DNA of 64,000 bases from Paenibacillus alba (GCF_013204855.1 NZ_JABMKZ010000006.1:283766-347765), one strand, 5' to 3'; numbered from the stretch's first letter, positions 48,806 to 58,384 are shown. The notes: generated by a model not told the origin, from the sequence alone. Numbers and translations: made by a program.

Positions 48806-49715
48806 ACCCCGTATTGTGGTCATCGGGAGCTTGAATATGGACATTGTTGTGGAAACGTCCCGATTTCCACGTGTTGGGGAAACACTGACAGGCGAGCATG
48901 TCCATTTTATTCCAGGCGGCAAAGGCGCGAACCAAGCGGTCGCTGCTGCTAGACTTGGAGGTCAAACAACAATGATCGGCTCGATCGGAGACGATATGTT
49001 TGGGAAATCGCTGATCGAATATCTGAATCAGGATTTAATTTCTACCGATCATATCAAGCGGATAGCAGACACGCCAACAGGTATCGCTTCTATCACGCTA
49101 GCTGAATCGGACAACCGTATCGTTGTTATTCCTGGCGCGAATGCAAAGTGTTTGCCGGAACATATCCAAGCCTTGGAGCAAGTTATCAGCGAGCATGATA
49201 TTGTGCTTGTACAGTTGGAAATTCCCCTTGAAACGGCTTCGGCCGCATGTGAGTTAGCGAAGAAGTTAGGTAAAACAGTGATTTTGAACCCAGCACCTGC
49301 ACGCAAGCTGCCAGAGTCGATGCTGAAATGCGTAGATTATATCACGCCCAACAGGTTGGAGCTGGAAACGCTCACAGGTATTGATGCCTCTGGCGATCAG
49401 CTGCAGACGGCAATGGAAGCGCTGCTGGAGATGGGACCGAGTTGTGTCGTAACGACGCTTGGCGAGGAAGGTTCCGCCTTTCTGCGCACAGGTGAGTCCT
49501 TAGTGAAAGTTTCAGCTTATCATGTTCCTGTTGTTGATACGACCGGGGCCGGAGATGCCTATAATGGCGGACTGGCTTATGCTTTAGCGGCCGGTTATGC
49601 ATTGAATGAGGCGGTTGTTTTCGCCAGCAAAGTATCCGCGATGTCTGTTACCAAGCTTGGTGCCCAAGCGGGTATGCCGACACAAGCAGATTTAAACAAA
49701 CTTTCCATCCAATAA
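48798..49715 (+). CDS. rbsK: Ribokinase
   Basis: A 305-aa PfkB-family sugar kinase making ribose-5-phosphate. Motifs: VVIGSLNMDIVVETSRFPRV, PGGKGANQAVAAARLGG (motif 1), and DTTGAGDAYNGGLAYAL (motif 2, with the catalytic Asp). Substrate residues NPAPAR and TPNRLELETLTG are present. It overlaps the LacI gene, so it is translationally coupled. In this operon it phosphorylates ribose freed by the nucleoside hydrolases. Confidence 0.93.
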   Translation: MNKPRIVVIGSLNMDIVVETSRFPRVGETLTGEHVHFIPGGKGANQAVAAARLGGQTTMIGSIGDDMFGKSLIEYLNQDLISTDHIKRIADTPTGIASITLAESDNRIVVIPGANAKCLPEHIQALEQVISEHDIVLVQLEIPLETASAACELAKKLGKTVILNPAPARKLPESMLKCVDYITPNRLELETLTGIDASGDQLQTAMEALLEMGPSCVVTTLGEEGSAFLRTGESLVKVSAYHVPVVDTTGAGDAYNGGLAYALAAGYALNEAVVFASKVSAMSVTKLGAQAGMPTQADLNKLSIQ

Positions 49716-49740
49716 GAACATCCTAAGGGGGATATAGGCG

Positions 49741-50805
49741 ATGAAAAAAAGTTTAGGCATTACTGCGTTACTGTTACTTTCGGTTTTGGTTTTCTTGGCG
49801 GGTTGTGGTAAATCTACGACAACCCCTGCCAATACGGCTAGTCCCGGCAAAGCTGCGATAACGAAGAAAATCAATGCGGCCTATTTTGTAAACGGTACAC
49901 TTGGAGATAAAGGGTTCTTCGACTCTGCACAAAGAGGTGTGAAGCAAGCTAGTGAAACGCTGGGTATCGATGTGAAAACCGTTGAAGGCGGCACGAATCA
50001 AGCGGATTGGCCGGCAGGTTTGGAATCCCTTGCTTCGAGCGGGAAATATGATGTTATCGTTCTAGGAACGAGCCAAATGACAGATATCATCAAAGATGTG
50101 GCGAAGCGTTATGAGAAACAAAAATTTATTTTCTTTGATGAAGCGATTACAGGTCTTCCGAATGTATACTCCATGACTTACTCGCAAAATGAAGGATCTT
50201 TCATGGCCGGCGCTTTTGCCGCATTGGTCACAACAAGCACAGAATTGAAAGGTGCAAATCCAGAAAAAGTTATCGGTTTTATCGGCGGGATGGACATTCC
50301 AATTATTAATGACTTCAAAGCGGGCTATGAGCAAGGCGCTAAATATGTGGATCCTGCAATTTCGGTTGTCGCTTCTTATGTTGGTGATTTTGCAAACGCT
50401 CCCAAAGGGAAAGAACTCGCACTCGCTCAATATAATTCGCAAAAAGTTGATATCGCTTTCAATGTGGCAGGGGGAGCAGGTCTTGGCCTTCTGGAAGCCG
50501 GTAATTCGTTAGGCAAATACTCGATTGGTGTCGATTCCAACCAAAATGGCCTATATCCGGGCAGTGTCTTAACGTCCATGGTGAAATCCATTGATAATTC
50601 GGTTCTTCGGGCATTAACCCTCTACAGCCAAGACAGACTGGGCTTTGGCAAGAATGAAGTCTTGGGGATTAAAGAAGGCGGAGTAGGTCTGGCGAAGGAT
50701 GATCTGTACAACAAAAACGTACCTAAAGCGATTCAAGATAAAATCATGGAAATTGAAGATAAGTTAAACAAAGGCGAAATCAAAGTACAAACGACTTTGA
50801 AATAA
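49741..50805 (+). CDS. nupN: Nucleoside-binding lipoprotein, BMP family
   Basis: A 354-aa lipoprotein. Signal MKKSLGITALLLLSVLVFLA ends with the lipobox LAGC. The mature protein is a BMP/PnrA-type substrate-binding protein: GDKGFFDSAQRGVKQASETL, EGGTNQADWPAGLESLA, FFDEAITGLPNVYSMTYSQN, VIGFIGGMDIPIINDFKAGY, GVDSNQNGLYPGSVLTSMVK. The family binds purine/pyrimidine nucleosides; fits with the downstream hydrolases. AAGGGGG precedes its ATG; next is the ATPase. Confidence 0.88.
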   Translation: MKKSLGITALLLLSVLVFLAGCGKSTTTPANTASPGKAAITKKINAAYFVNGTLGDKGFFDSAQRGVKQASETLGIDVKTVEGGTNQADWPAGLESLASSGKYDVIVLGTSQMTDIIKDVAKRYEKQKFIFFDEAITGLPNVYSMTYSQNEGSFMAGAFAALVTTSTELKGANPEKVIGFIGGMDIPIINDFKAGYEQGAKYVDPAISVVASYVGDFANAPKGKELALAQYNSQKVDIAFNVAGGAGLGLLEAGNSLGKYSIGVDSNQNGLYPGSVLTSMVKSIDNSVLRALTLYSQDRLGFGKNEVLGIKEGGVGLAKDDLYNKNVPKAIQDKIMEIEDKLNKGEIKVQTTLK

Positions 50806-50832
50806 GCCGGATCACGAAGGGGGAACGCAGCC

Positions 50833-52380
50833 ATGGCGATTTTGCTGGAGATGAAAGACATCCATAAGACGTACCCCAACGGTACGAAGGCAAATCGTGG
50901 TGTGGATTTAACCGTGCATGAAGGTGAGATCCATGCCCTGGTCGGCGAGAATGGAGCAGGCAAGTCGACGCTAATGAAGATATTGTTCGGACTGGAGGCG
51001 CCGACGAGCGGCTCGATTCTCTACAAGGGACAGCCGCTGCGCTTTCAAGGGCCCAAAGATGCGATCAAGCAAGGCATGGGCATGGTGCACCAGCATTTTA
51101 TGCTCGTCCCATCGCTCACTGTTTCAGAGAACATCGTGCTTGGCGAGGAGCCCGTCAAAGGGCTTTTCTCCCTCGTGCGGGATCGTACGAAGGAATTTTC
51201 CGAGATTGAGAAGTTGATTGAAACTTTCAAACTGAAAGTAGATCCGCGTGCGACGGTTGAAACGATATCTGTTGGGCAAAAGCAACGTGTGGAAATTATT
51301 AAAGTGCTGTATCGCGGCGCGCGCCTTATTATCCTTGATGAACCTACGGCCGTCTTAACACCGCAGGAAACCGACGAGCTGTTTGAATCGATCCAAATGC
51401 TGGTGCGACAAGGCTATACGATTATTTTCATTACGCATAAACTGCGTGAAGTTATGGAAATCTCCAATCGGGTTACGGTGCTTAAAGCCGGGAAAACGAT
51501 TACGACCATGCTCACTAAGGATACGAATCCGGAAGAAATTTCACGATTGATGGTTGGCAGAGAAGTGTTATTTCGCGTCGATAAGCAGCCTGCCGAACCG
51601 AAAGACATCGTATTATCAGTTAAAAATCTGTGTGCTTCTGATGATAAGGGGGCTCCGGCGCTTCGTGGCATTTCGCTTGATATTCGGGCTGGCGAGGTTG
51701 TTGGAATCGCTGGTGTGGAAGGGAACGGGCAAACGGAGCTAGTCGAAGCGATCACTGGCTTGCGGAAAGCTACGTCAGGCGAAATCCGCTATTTGGGCGA
51801 CGAACTGATCGGGAAAAGCGCTGCCCAAATCCGCGCGATGAAAGTGGGGCACGTTCCTGAGGACCGGCAAACGACGGGAGCCAGTTTAACGTCGACCATT
51901 GCCGAAAACTTAATTCTTGACCATTACCGGAATCCTGAATTTCGTCGGGGCCCTTTTTTGAATAAAAAGAAAATCAAGCAATTTGCCAAAATTATGATGG
52001 ATATTTACGATGTGCGCGCTCAAAACGAAGACGTGATGGCCGGGGCATTGTCCGGGGGGAACCTGCAAAAAGTGGTGATCGCTAGGGAGATTTCCAAAAA
52101 TCCGAAGCTGCTGATCGCTTCGCAGCCAACGCGCGGCGTCGATATTGGAGCTATCGAATTCATCCATCGCGAGATTATCAAAAGGCGGGATGGCGGGGCG
52201 GCCGTACTGCTCGTTTCGGCTGAATTGTCAGAAGTCATGGGGTTAAGCGACCGCATTGCTGTTGTCTACAATGGTAAAATCGTTGCCGTTCTTGATAATC
52301 ATGAAGGGCTGACCGAAGAGGAGCTCGGCTATTATATGTTGGGGATTAAAAGTCAGGAAAGGAAAGAGGCGCTCCAATGA
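50833..52380 (+). CDS. nupO: Nucleoside ABC transporter, double ATP-binding subunit
   Basis: A 515-aa ATPase with two nucleotide-binding domains. The first has Walker A GENGAGKSTLMK, signature SVGQKQRVEI and Walker B LIILDEPTAVLTPQE. The second has a degenerate Walker A (GVEGNGQTELVEAI), signature LSGGNLQKVVIAREI and ASQPTRGVDIGAIEFIHR. Typical of RbsA/YufO-type importers, where only one site works fully. GGGGGAACGC precedes its ATG; the end overlaps the permease by 4 bases. Confidence 0.9.
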   Translation: MAILLEMKDIHKTYPNGTKANRGVDLTVHEGEIHALVGENGAGKSTLMKILFGLEAPTSGSILYKGQPLRFQGPKDAIKQGMGMVHQHFMLVPSLTVSENIVLGEEPVKGLFSLVRDRTKEFSEIEKLIETFKLKVDPRATVETISVGQKQRVEIIKVLYRGARLIILDEPTAVLTPQETDELFESIQMLVRQGYTIIFITHKLREVMEISNRVTVLKAGKTITTMLTKDTNPEEISRLMVGREVLFRVDKQPAEPKDIVLSVKNLCASDDKGAPALRGISLDIRAGEVVGIAGVEGNGQTELVEAITGLRKATSGEIRYLGDELIGKSAAQIRAMKVGHVPEDRQTTGASLTSTIAENLILDHYRNPEFRRGPFLNKKKIKQFAKIMMDIYDVRAQNEDVMAGALSGGNLQKVVIAREISKNPKLLIASQPTRGVDIGAIEFIHREIIKRRDGGAAVLLVSAELSEVMGLSDRIAVVYNGKIVAVLDNHEGLTEEELGYYMLGIKSQERKEALQ

Positions 52381-53435
52381 ATACAAGACAAGCTATTTAT
52401 CTCGAGATCACAGGTATCATTGCCGCTGCCATCATGGCGATCCTTTGCGGATTTATCATTATTATGTTCTCCAGCCAACAGCCGATGGAAGCTATCAGTT
52501 CTTTTCTGGGCGGCCCGCTTTCGGGGGCGTTCAATATCGGCACGATTTTGAATAAAGCCGTTCCGCTTATTTTCACGGGATTAGCATTGTCCGTCGTATT
52601 TCAATGTGGCGTCTTCAGCATGGGAGCAGAAGGTCAACTGTACGTTGGAGCTTTCGTAGGCTCACTGGTCGCCGTCTATGTTCATGGATTGCCCGCTTGG
52701 ATCTTGCTTCCCTTGGTTCTTCTATGTGCGATGGCTGGCGGAGCGCTCTATGGCGCAGTTCCAGGCTGGCTTAAGACCAAGTGGAATGCCAATGAAATTG
52801 TCACTACGCTCATGTTGAATTTCGTTGCCATTTTGACTACATCCTATTTGGTGAACAACGTGTTCAAAGATCCTGCCAGTGGCGGCTACGCCCGTATGCA
52901 TTATGTAGGGGATGGGGCAAAGCTGGGCAAAATTTTCGCAGGTTTTCCAGCGCATTATGGTGTGCTGATTGCCCTCTTGGCAGCCGTAGTTGTTTATCTT
53001 TTGATGTACAAAACAAGATCAGGCTATGAGATGCGTTTGGTTGGCAAAAACAGCCGATTTGCCAATTACGGCGGTATTTCAACGAAACGTGTTGTGATCG
53101 TAAGCGTCATGATCAGCGGAGCGCTTGCTGGACTAGCTGGTATTGTGGAAATTCTGGGTGTACATGGGACGTATAAAGATAATTTCTCATCAGGACTAGG
53201 ATTTGATGGGATTATCATCGCATTGCTTGCCAGAAATCACCCGATTGGCGTTGTGGCAGTGAGCCTGTTCTATGCTTATCTTCAAGTAGGCGCTACACAA
53301 ATGCAGGTCGGAAGCGACGTGCCGCGCGAATTGGCTATTATTATCCAGGTTATGTTGGTCTTATTCGTATCTTCACAAGCTATCTTCACGTATCTGAAAC
53401 AAAAATTCGCGTTGCGTCAAAAGGCGGTGAACTAA
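52377..53435 (+). CDS. nupP: Nucleoside ABC transporter, permease 1
   Basis: A 352-aa membrane protein with about nine helices (ITGIIAAAIMAILCGFIIIM, PLIFTGLALSVVFQCGVFSM, ILLPLVLLCAMAGGALYGAV, IVTTLMLNFVAILTTSYLV, VLIALLAAVVVYLLMY). The coupling segment MRLVGKNSRFANYGGISTKR and GALAGLAGIVEILGVHG are typical of the BPD_transp_2 family. Start ATG overlaps the ATPase stop (ATGA). It forms half of the channel together with the next protein. Confidence 0.88.
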   Translation: MNTRQAIYLEITGIIAAAIMAILCGFIIIMFSSQQPMEAISSFLGGPLSGAFNIGTILNKAVPLIFTGLALSVVFQCGVFSMGAEGQLYVGAFVGSLVAVYVHGLPAWILLPLVLLCAMAGGALYGAVPGWLKTKWNANEIVTTLMLNFVAILTTSYLVNNVFKDPASGGYARMHYVGDGAKLGKIFAGFPAHYGVLIALLAAVVVYLLMYKTRSGYEMRLVGKNSRFANYGGISTKRVVIVSVMISGALAGLAGIVEILGVHGTYKDNFSSGLGFDGIIIALLARNHPIGVVAVSLFYAYLQVGATQMQVGSDVPRELAIIIQVMLVLFVSSQAIFTYLKQKFALRQKAVN

Positions 53436-53436
53436 G

Positions 53437-54408
53437 ATGCTATCAGCTCTTTGGGCACAAATCATCGACTTATCGCTGTTCGTCGTGCTTCTCAGATTCA
53501 CAACCCCGATCCTGCTTTCGGCTCTGGGCGGACTTATCGCTGATGTCGCAGGAGTCATCAATATCGGTTTGGAAGGCCTTATGCTTATCTCGGCTTTCAG
53601 TGCGATTGCCGTTGGCTCTGTAACGGATAGTTGGGTTCTTGGTGTGGTGGCGGGAGTCGCTTCCTCGATGCTGGTGTGTTACGGAATGGGTTTCTTCTCG
53701 CTCAAATTGAAAGTGGATATGATCATTACCGGTTTTGCCGTCAATATATTCGGTTCAGGCGTGACGATTTTTCTTATGAATAAAATTTTTGGGGTGACGG
53801 GCAACTACTCCCCCTCGGCTGTTCACAATATCCCTGTCGTTCGTATTCCGGTTATTGATACGATCCCTGTCCTTGGGAAGGTGCTTAGCGGACATAGTCT
53901 CATGACGTGGATTGCGTTCCTTTCCGTGCTTATCTGTGTATTTATTCTCTACAAAACACCGTATGGCGTTCATCTCCGTTCGGTCGGCGAAGCGCCGCAA
54001 GCAGCCAAATCGCTTGGCATATCGGTGAACCGCATTCAATTCTCGGCACTCGCTTGGAGTGGGTTTTTCACAGGCTTAGCTGGCGCGTACTTATCGATGG
54101 GGATGACGAGCATGTTCGTGAAGGACATGACGGCGGGAACCGGATTTCTGGCGCTGGCGGTCGTATTGCTGGGGAATCGCAACCCGATTGGTATATTATT
54201 CGGCTCGCTGATCTTCGGGTTGGCCAGCGCTATTGCGACAGTCGTGCAAACCATTCCGGGGAGTAAAGTTCCGAGTCAGTTTATCCAAATGATTCCTTAT
54301 CTTGTTACGATAGCAGCGCTTGTTTTCTTTGCGATTCGCAAGAAGAAGAAGCTGAATGATGCGCTCAGAGCGCAGTCCGAAAGATCACCAAATGCAGCTG
54401 TAGCATAA
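53437..54408 (+). CDS. nupQ: Nucleoside ABC transporter, permease 2
   Basis: A 323-aa permease of the same family: TPILLSALGGLIADVAGVIN, IGLEGLMLISAFSAIAVGSV, HLRSVGEAPQAAKSLGISVN, FTGLAGAYLSMGMTSMFVKD, FLALAVVLLGNRNPIGILFG. It follows permease 1 by one base (TAAGATG). Eight to nine helices. The C-terminal tail is basic (IRKKKKLNDALRAQS). Confidence 0.88.
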   Translation: MLSALWAQIIDLSLFVVLLRFTTPILLSALGGLIADVAGVINIGLEGLMLISAFSAIAVGSVTDSWVLGVVAGVASSMLVCYGMGFFSLKLKVDMIITGFAVNIFGSGVTIFLMNKIFGVTGNYSPSAVHNIPVVRIPVIDTIPVLGKVLSGHSLMTWIAFLSVLICVFILYKTPYGVHLRSVGEAPQAAKSLGISVNRIQFSALAWSGFFTGLAGAYLSMGMTSMFVKDMTAGTGFLALAVVLLGNRNPIGILFGSLIFGLASAIATVVQTIPGSKVPSQFIQMIPYLVTIAALVFFAIRKKKKLNDALRAQSERSPNAAVA

Positions 54409-54446
54409 CTAAAATAGTGGATAAAAGCTGGGAGGCGGAGCGAACG

Positions 54447-55385
54447 ATGGAAAATGGTAAACGGAAAATCATGATTGATTGCGATCCTGGGCACGATGAT
54501 GCTATCGCGATCTTGCTGGCAGGGGCTAACCCGCATGTGGAACTGGTCGCTATTACGACGGTAGCAGGCAATGCAGAGGTTGAGAAAACGACGCTTAATG
54601 CGTTGAAAGTATGTGAACTGGCTGGCCTCACGCACGTTCCAGTTGCCAAAGGTGCCGGACAGCCGCTCATACGCAAGCGTCAGACGGCAGCCGATATCCA
54701 TGGCGAATCGGGTATGGATGGTCCTTTGCTGCCTAATCCAAGCAAAGCGATGGAAGAGGAGCATGCCGTAGATCTCCTTATTCGCAAGTTAATGGAGTCT
54801 GATGGCGATATTACGCTGGTCCCTGTCGCGCCGCTTACGAATATTGCACTCGCGATGCGCAAAGAACCTGCGATTTTATCTAAAATACAGGAAATTGTCA
54901 TCATGGGCGGAGGAACGTTCGGCAATACTACACCCGCTGCGGAGTTCAATATTTATGTAGACGCGGAAGCGGCGAAGGTAGTTTTCGAGAGCGGCGTACC
55001 GATCACGATGATGGGGCTGGATTTAACCCACCAAGCGATCGTAACCGAAGAAATCCATCAACGCATTCTCGACGTGGACAACCGTGTATCACATTTTGTT
55101 CATGAACTGTTGGGATTTTTCGCTCATACGTACAAGGAAGTTTTTGGCTTCGCCGGTGCTCCGATTCACGATGCTTGCTGCGTCGCTTACTGCATTGATC
55201 CAACGGCATTCGGAACGAAGAAGCTGCGGGTGGATATCGAAACTAAAGGCGAGCATACGTACGGGATGACCGTCGTTGACTTGCTTGGCGTCACAGGTCG
55301 TGAGCCTAATGTTAATGTTGCTTTCACGCTTGATCAGGATAAATTCTGGGCTATGCTCATTCAAACTTTGAAAAACTACACGTAG
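54447..55385 (+). CDS. Nucleoside hydrolase 1
   Basis: A 312-aa enzyme of the inosine-uridine nucleoside hydrolase family, splitting nucleosides into base and ribose. Calcium motif DCDPGHDDAIAILLA; other blocks TTVAGNAEVEKTTLNALKV, DIHGESGMDGPLL, EIVIMGGGTFG, AEFNIYVDAEAAKVVFESGV and catalytic His region GAPIHDACCVAYCIDP. It starts at ATG 54447 after GGAGGCGGAG. First of three tandem paralogues; residues in the N-terminal Asp box (CDPGHDD) differ from the other two (VDTGIDD), so substrate range probably differs. Confidence 0.9.
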   Translation: MENGKRKIMIDCDPGHDDAIAILLAGANPHVELVAITTVAGNAEVEKTTLNALKVCELAGLTHVPVAKGAGQPLIRKRQTAADIHGESGMDGPLLPNPSKAMEEEHAVDLLIRKLMESDGDITLVPVAPLTNIALAMRKEPAILSKIQEIVIMGGGTFGNTTPAAEFNIYVDAEAAKVVFESGVPITMMGLDLTHQAIVTEEIHQRILDVDNRVSHFVHELLGFFAHTYKEVFGFAGAPIHDACCVAYCIDPTAFGTKKLRVDIETKGEHTYGMTVVDLLGVTGREPNVNVAFTLDQDKFWAMLIQTLKNYT

Positions 55386-55396
55386 AGGTGATCACA

Positions 55397-56344
55397 ATGC
55401 AAAATGTGCGGATGATTCTTGATGTTGATACAGGTATTGATGATTCAATGGCGATTCTTCTCGCTCTAAAAACGAAGCATGTCAAAGTAGAAGGCATTAC
55501 GACTGTATTCGGGAATACCGATGTGGTGCAAGCGACCCGAAATACGCTGCAAGTGATTGAGCTGTCTGGTGTTCCTTATGAAGTGCCGGTCGCCATGGGG
55601 GCAGCGCGCCCGTTGTACCGCGATTGGAAAGGGCCTGTCACGCACATTCATGGCGATAACGGTATCGGCAATTGCGAGCTTCCGCTGCCCAAAGGCAAGG
55701 CTATTTCCGAAAGCGCCTCAGACTTTATTGTGCGCATGGTCAATGAGAACCCGCACGAGCTGACCTTTGTGTTCGTGGGCCGCATGACGAACCTGGCCCT
55801 TGCCCTCGCCAAAGATCCTTCCATCGCTTCCAAGGTGAAACGCCTTGTCATCATGGGCGGCGCAGTGAAAGTGCCTGGCAACGTGACTCCAGCTGCTGAA
55901 GCGAACATCTACGGCGATCCGGAGGCCGCGCATCGCGTCTTTGAATCGGGCATCCCGATTACGCTCGTTGGCCTTGATGTCACTATGAAAACGATCATCG
56001 GCGAGGAACAACGTCTTCACCTTATGGAGTCGCCAGCTCCAGGCAATGAGAGAGCCGCGGCTTACATCGGTGAAGCCTTCCAATTTTATTTTGGCGCCTA
56101 TGACAAGCAAAACGGTTTCTACGGCGCGCCTCTGCATGACCCGCTTGCGGTAGCTGTTGCGGCTCATCCGGATCTGATTACGACAGAAGAACATTACATC
56201 CGTATTGAAACTAAAGGTACGATGTCCTATGGAGCTACACTCGCAGATTTGCGCAGATCGGTGGAGGTTACGAATACATCGGTTGGGGTTGATGTCGACA
56301 GCCCGCGGTTTCTTGACTACTTCATTACCACATTAAAGAGCTAA
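55397..56344 (+). CDS. Nucleoside hydrolase 2
   Basis: A 315-aa paralogue. DVDTGIDDSMAILLALKTKH, TTVFGNTDVVQATRNTLQVI, HIHGDNGIGNCELP, KRLVIMGGAVKVPGNVTPAA, EANIYGDPEAAHRVFESGIP, ITLVGLDVTMKTIIG, GAPLHDPLAVAVAAHPDLI. All catalytic blocks are complete. The start is ATG 55397 after AGAGGTGATC (frame opens at 55388). It lies 11 bases after hydrolase 1. Confidence 0.9.
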   Translation: MQNVRMILDVDTGIDDSMAILLALKTKHVKVEGITTVFGNTDVVQATRNTLQVIELSGVPYEVPVAMGAARPLYRDWKGPVTHIHGDNGIGNCELPLPKGKAISESASDFIVRMVNENPHELTFVFVGRMTNLALALAKDPSIASKVKRLVIMGGAVKVPGNVTPAAEANIYGDPEAAHRVFESGIPITLVGLDVTMKTIIGEEQRLHLMESPAPGNERAAAYIGEAFQFYFGAYDKQNGFYGAPLHDPLAVAVAAHPDLITTEEHYIRIETKGTMSYGATLADLRRSVEVTNTSVGVDVDSPRFLDYFITTLKS

Positions 56345-56361
56345 CGAGAGGAGACACATAG

Positions 56362-57297
56362 ATGAAACCGGTTATTTTGGATGTTGATACAGGTATTGAT
56401 GATGCGTTGGCTATCAGCTACGCTGTAAATTCCCCTGAGCTCGAGCTGCTGGGTGTGACGACTTGCTTCGGCAATGTAACCGTTCAGGAGGCGACCCGCA
56501 ATACGCTGCTTGTTCTGGAGCATTTGGACAGCTCCATTCCTGTCGTTCCTGGAGCAGCGAAGCCGTTCTTTGTCAGCCGCGTGAAAGCGAGTGCGGTTCA
56601 TATACACGGAAGGGACGGCATGGGGAATACGCTGAGCGAAGGCGAGCAGCCGAAGCGGGAAGCGTCGTCGCAATTTGCGCCGCAATTTATTATCGATCAG
56701 GTGCGGAGCAGACCGCATCAGGTAACGATTATCACCGTGGCTGCGATGACGAATCTGGCGCTGGCCATTATGCAAGCGCCAGACATTGTGAAGCTGATCG
56801 ATAATGTCATCGTCATGGGCGGAGCGGTAACGCGTGCCGGCAATGCAACGCCGCATGCCGAAGCGAACATTTATGCCGACCCGGAAGCCGCGGATTATGT
56901 CTTTGCTTCCGGCGTCCCGATTACGCTTGTCGGTCTGGACGTGACGATGGAGACGCTGCTGCCGAAGAAGGACGTTGAGGCGTGGCGGGACAAGGAGACG
57001 GCACTGGGAACTTTAATGGCGGATATGACGGAGTTTTACATTGACGCCTATGAAGATTTCTACCCAGGCATCGGCGGCTGTGGTCTGCACGATCCGCTTG
57101 CCGTAGGTGTCGCGATCAATCCGGGCTTTGTCACAACAACTCCGCTCTATGTGCGGGTTGATTTGGATGGTTTCCATACGCTGGGCCGCACTGTGGGAGA
57201 CTTGCGCAGCAAGCCCGCGAATGAGCCCAACATGCAAGTTTGTTTGAAAGTAGATACGGAACAGTTTCTGAGACATTTTCTCAGTAGAGTAGTTTGA
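56362..57297 (+). CDS. Nucleoside hydrolase 3
   Basis: A 311-aa paralogue nearer to copy 2 than to copy 1: DVDTGIDDALAISYAVNSPE, TTCFGNVTVQEATRNTLLVL, HIHGRDGMGNTLSEGEQPKR, NVIVMGGAVTRAGNATPHAE, ANIYADPEAADYVFASGVPI, CGLHDPLAVGVAINPGFV. All motifs intact. ATG 56362 follows GAGAGGAGACAC, 17 bases after copy 2. Last gene of the nucleoside unit before the hairpin at 57357. Confidence 0.9.
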   Translation: MKPVILDVDTGIDDALAISYAVNSPELELLGVTTCFGNVTVQEATRNTLLVLEHLDSSIPVVPGAAKPFFVSRVKASAVHIHGRDGMGNTLSEGEQPKREASSQFAPQFIIDQVRSRPHQVTIITVAAMTNLALAIMQAPDIVKLIDNVIVMGGAVTRAGNATPHAEANIYADPEAADYVFASGVPITLVGLDVTMETLLPKKDVEAWRDKETALGTLMADMTEFYIDAYEDFYPGIGGCGLHDPLAVGVAINPGFVTTTPLYVRVDLDGFHTLGRTVGDLRSKPANEPNMQVCLKVDTEQFLRHFLSRVV

Positions 57298-57356
57298 CTG
57301 GAAGTGACTCGTTTTTCAAGTAGTTTTTTTGTATAATGGCATAATAACGAAACGTG

Positions 57357-57386
57357 GCGGACTGGGCACACAGTCCGCTTTTTTCT
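57357..57386 (+). terminator. Terminator of the nucleoside operon, possible attenuator
   Basis: GCGGACTG (57357-57364) pairs with CAGTCCGC (57371-57378), followed by TTTTTT. A TATAAT at 57332-57337 lies upstream, so the hairpin might also act in the leader of the EamA gene. Confidence 0.8.
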
Positions 57387-57403
57387 TTTCGCAGGGAGGC
57401 ATC

Positions 57404-58324
57404 ATGAAATACATTCTATTTGTTTTGGCCGGAGCATGCAGCTTCGGTATGTTATCCACGTTTGTAAAGAAAGCCTATGAATCAGGCTTCAACGTTGGCG
57501 ATGTCGTTGGCAGCCAAAACCTTTTTGGCGTACTCATGCTGTGGATTTTGGTGCTTGTTTCAGCTAAATCGAACAAACAAGCCACAGCCACAAGCTCGTT
57601 TAAAGTATCCAAGCGACAAGTCTTCTCGCTCATGTTGGTAGGAACAACGACAGGTTTGACGGGTATGTTTTATTACGCGGCGCTGCAATATATATCTGCA
57701 TCCTTCGCTATTATCCTTCTATTCCAATTCACGTGGATGGGCATCCTTTTGGAGGCGATTGTTGAACGCAAGCGTCCTGGCAAGGAGAAGCTGTTCTCCC
57801 TGGTCATTTTGTTTATCGGTATTATTATGGCAAGCGGTTATTTAGGCGGGGGGAAAGAAGCCATCTCTTGGATGGGTGTGACCCTAGGGCTGCTGGCTGC
57901 TGTGACGTATGCCTTGTTCATCTGGTTTAGCGGCAAAACGGCCAAACAAGTCGCTCCGATCACACGAAGCGCCATTATGCTAACCGGCTCCTTTATTCTT
58001 GTTATGCTCGTGTTCCCGCCTCACTTTCTTGTGAACGGTTCTTTGCATGAGGCGCTGCTCCCATGGGCGCTGCTGCTGGCGCTCTTCGGCGTGGTCATCC
58101 CGCCGTTGTTCTTCGCCATTGGGGTACCCAAGGTTGGAGGCGGCTTGGCGACGATCCTGAGCGCGGCTGAATTGCCGATGGCTGTGGTGATGTCCTATTT
58201 CGTGTTGAACGAAGCCGTCAACTGGCTGCAATGGCTGGGCGTCGTGGTAACGATGTGCGGGATTGCCCTTCCTGAGCTGATGAAGCGAATGAAGAAGCCG
58301 GTCTTTCTTCGCGAGCAGTTATAA
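57404..58324 (+). CDS. EamA/DMT-family transporter
   Basis: A 306-aa ten-helix transporter with two EamA repeats. Start ATG 57404 after CAGGGAGGC; the frame opens 25 codons before. Segments: YILFVLAGACSFGMLSTFVK, VFSLMLVGTTTGLTGMFYYA, LQYISASFAIILLFQFTWMG (end of repeat 1, QF.W.G), LFSLVILFIGIIMASGYLGG, SAIMLTGSFILVMLVFPPHF, LLALFGVVIPPLFFAIGVPK (second repeat), LSAAELPMAVVMSYFVLNEA. Substrate not predictable; its place after the nucleoside operon allows a metabolite export role. Confidence 0.86.
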   Translation: MKYILFVLAGACSFGMLSTFVKKAYESGFNVGDVVGSQNLFGVLMLWILVLVSAKSNKQATATSSFKVSKRQVFSLMLVGTTTGLTGMFYYAALQYISASFAIILLFQFTWMGILLEAIVERKRPGKEKLFSLVILFIGIIMASGYLGGGKEAISWMGVTLGLLAAVTYALFIWFSGKTAKQVAPITRSAIMLTGSFILVMLVFPPHFLVNGSLHEALLPWALLLALFGVVIPPLFFAIGVPKVGGGLATILSAAELPMAVVMSYFVLNEAVNWLQWLGVVVTMCGIALPELMKRMKKPVFLREQL

Positions 58325-58337
58325 TTCGTGTAAAACC

Positions 58338-58382
58338 AAAGAGCCACGCCCCTGATTAGGGAAGCGTGGCTCTTTGATTTTT
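58338..58382. terminator. Bidirectional terminator
   Basis: AAAGAGCCACGC (58338-58349) pairs with GCGTGGCTCTTT (58364-58375), followed by GATTTTTC, between convergent genes. Confidence 0.85.
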
Positions 58383-58384
58383 CT

